From an uncultured Chitinophagaceae bacterium (GTDB taxonomy: Bacteria; Bacteroidota; Bacteroidia; Chitinophagales; Chitinophagaceae), in NCBI GenBank assembly GCA_934502905.1, contig CAKSVK010000025.1, forward strand, positions 1 to 27,400: a stretch of 27,400 nt of DNA. The letters are read 5' to 3'. The translations under genes and the position numbers were made by a program. The notes under the pieces were generated by a model. The model was not told the origin of the DNA. It did not search any database and saw nothing but the letters and a program-made list of their open reading frames with translations. Within the stretch, counting starts at the first letter, position 1, and every line of letters starts with the position of its first letter. Shown here piece by piece: positions 26,914 through 27,400 of the stretch.

Positions 26914-26931
26914 TTGGCAATAGCAGGTGGT
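26899..26931. repeat. 8-bp inverted repeat overlapping the operator array
   Basis: ACCACCTG (26899-26906) and CAGGTGGT (26924-26931) are perfect inverted arms with a 17-nt loop. The left arm falls in the third and fourth array copies and includes the two bases that distinguish the second 22-bp unit from the first. It may be a second operator or an RNA hairpin. Confidence 0.5.
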
Positions 26932-26992
26932 TGTTATCACAATTTAGAAAAAATTCTTAAAAATTTATCCTTTTTGCTAAATAATACAAACT

Positions 26993-27388
26993 ATGAGGTT
27001 AGGAGAATTTTTGAGGGCATATAGAAAACACTACAAATACAGCGTAAAAAGACTTTCTGAGATCATTTCCGTCAACCAGTACAGGCTGCAAAAGTGGGAA
27101 ACCGGCGTCAGCCTGCCCAAATACGAAGACTCTGAGAAACTAAAGGAGTTCTTTGGCCTGCCTTCTTTTGACAATATTCCTGAAGAGTTCCTGCAGGAGA
27201 TTTTAAGGCTTGGCGTAAATGTAAGGGGTGTGGTGCATTTGCAGGCAAATGGCAACGAGATCATAGAAGTGAAGCGAAGTGTAATAGAAGCCAAGGACAA
27301 AAAGATAAAGATGCTTGAAAAAAAGCTCATCATGTTGCAGGAAAAGCTGGAACAATATGAAAAAGAAACCATTCAAAAAAAGAAATAA
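26993..27388 (+). CDS. XRE-family HTH regulator with C-terminal coiled coil
   Basis: The 131-residue protein begins with a Cro/CI-type HTH (about 1-55: MRLGEFLRAYRKHY, SVKRLSEIISVNQYRLQKWE, where W-E-x-G ends the recognition segment). A short linker follows (about 56-92), then a Lys/Glu/Leu heptad-rich coiled coil (about 93-131, IKMLEKKLIMLQEKLEQYEK) that should mediate dimerisation. There is no peptidase or ligand domain. It is divergent from the 82-residue HTH gene across 130 bp that hold the TTTACCA array. It ends 12 bp before the window edge, so any downstream partner is out of view. Confidence 0.85.
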   Translation: MRLGEFLRAYRKHYKYSVKRLSEIISVNQYRLQKWETGVSLPKYEDSEKLKEFFGLPSFDNIPEEFLQEILRLGVNVRGVVHLQANGNEIIEVKRSVIEAKDKKIKMLEKKLIMLQEKLEQYEKETIQKKK

Positions 27389-27400
27389 GCGGCCCCGGAT

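Overview
The window looks like a chromosomal stretch of a Bacteroidota bacterium, most likely a Chitinophagaceae-type organism. The evidence is recurrent TAnnTTTG (-7) / TTG (-33) promoters, very weak Shine-Dalgarno signals, an Oar-like TonB receptor with an N-terminal carboxypeptidase-regulatory-like domain, a secreted GH29 fucosidase, and the gltB/gltD and ribBA gene types. The genus assignment is inference. I recognise no rRNA, tRNA, CRISPR array or insertion sequence.

Layout. (1) Positions 1-4365 hold surface polysaccharide genes: a receiver-fused sugar transferase cut by the left edge, a stand-alone degenerate receiver in front of it, a membrane GT2 glycosyltransferase (all minus strand), and a divergent multi-TM GT-C-like protein. 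(2) 4423-9394, plus strand: secreted alpha-L-fucosidase, hisA, and a secreted M16 zinc protease, closed by an intrinsic terminator. (3) 9691-13029, minus: Oar-like TonB-dependent receptor with its own perfect stem terminator. (4) 13247-16183, plus: ribBA, a flippase-like/LPG-synthase-like membrane protein, and a small flavin/NAD(P) reductase. (5) 16263-19538, minus: a compact three-gene accessory locus. (6) 20011-26086, minus: gltB-gltD, the NADPH glutamate synthase. (7) 26614-27388: two divergent small DNA-binding-type regulators around an 11-bp-period operator array.

The most unusual part is region 5. Its last gene encodes a 479-residue protein whose motif order closely follows archaeal-type tRNA-guanine transglycosylase (TGT): D-N-G-N-F, E-D, H-I-L-G-L-G-T-P, I-D-S, then a C-terminal 'NFWVLKKI' helix. 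The Cys/His zinc site is missing. The genes before it encode a 104-residue protein with a Gly-rich hydrophobic hairpin and a 479-residue helical protein with an OB-fold-like C-terminal domain. I know of no described system with this composition. A nucleic-acid base-exchange or defence role is a hypothesis, not a demonstrated function.

Other points worth a look are the pseudo-receiver pair in the polysaccharide region, the operator array between the two regulators, a consensus promoter pointing antisense into the TGT-like gene, and an isolated hisA.
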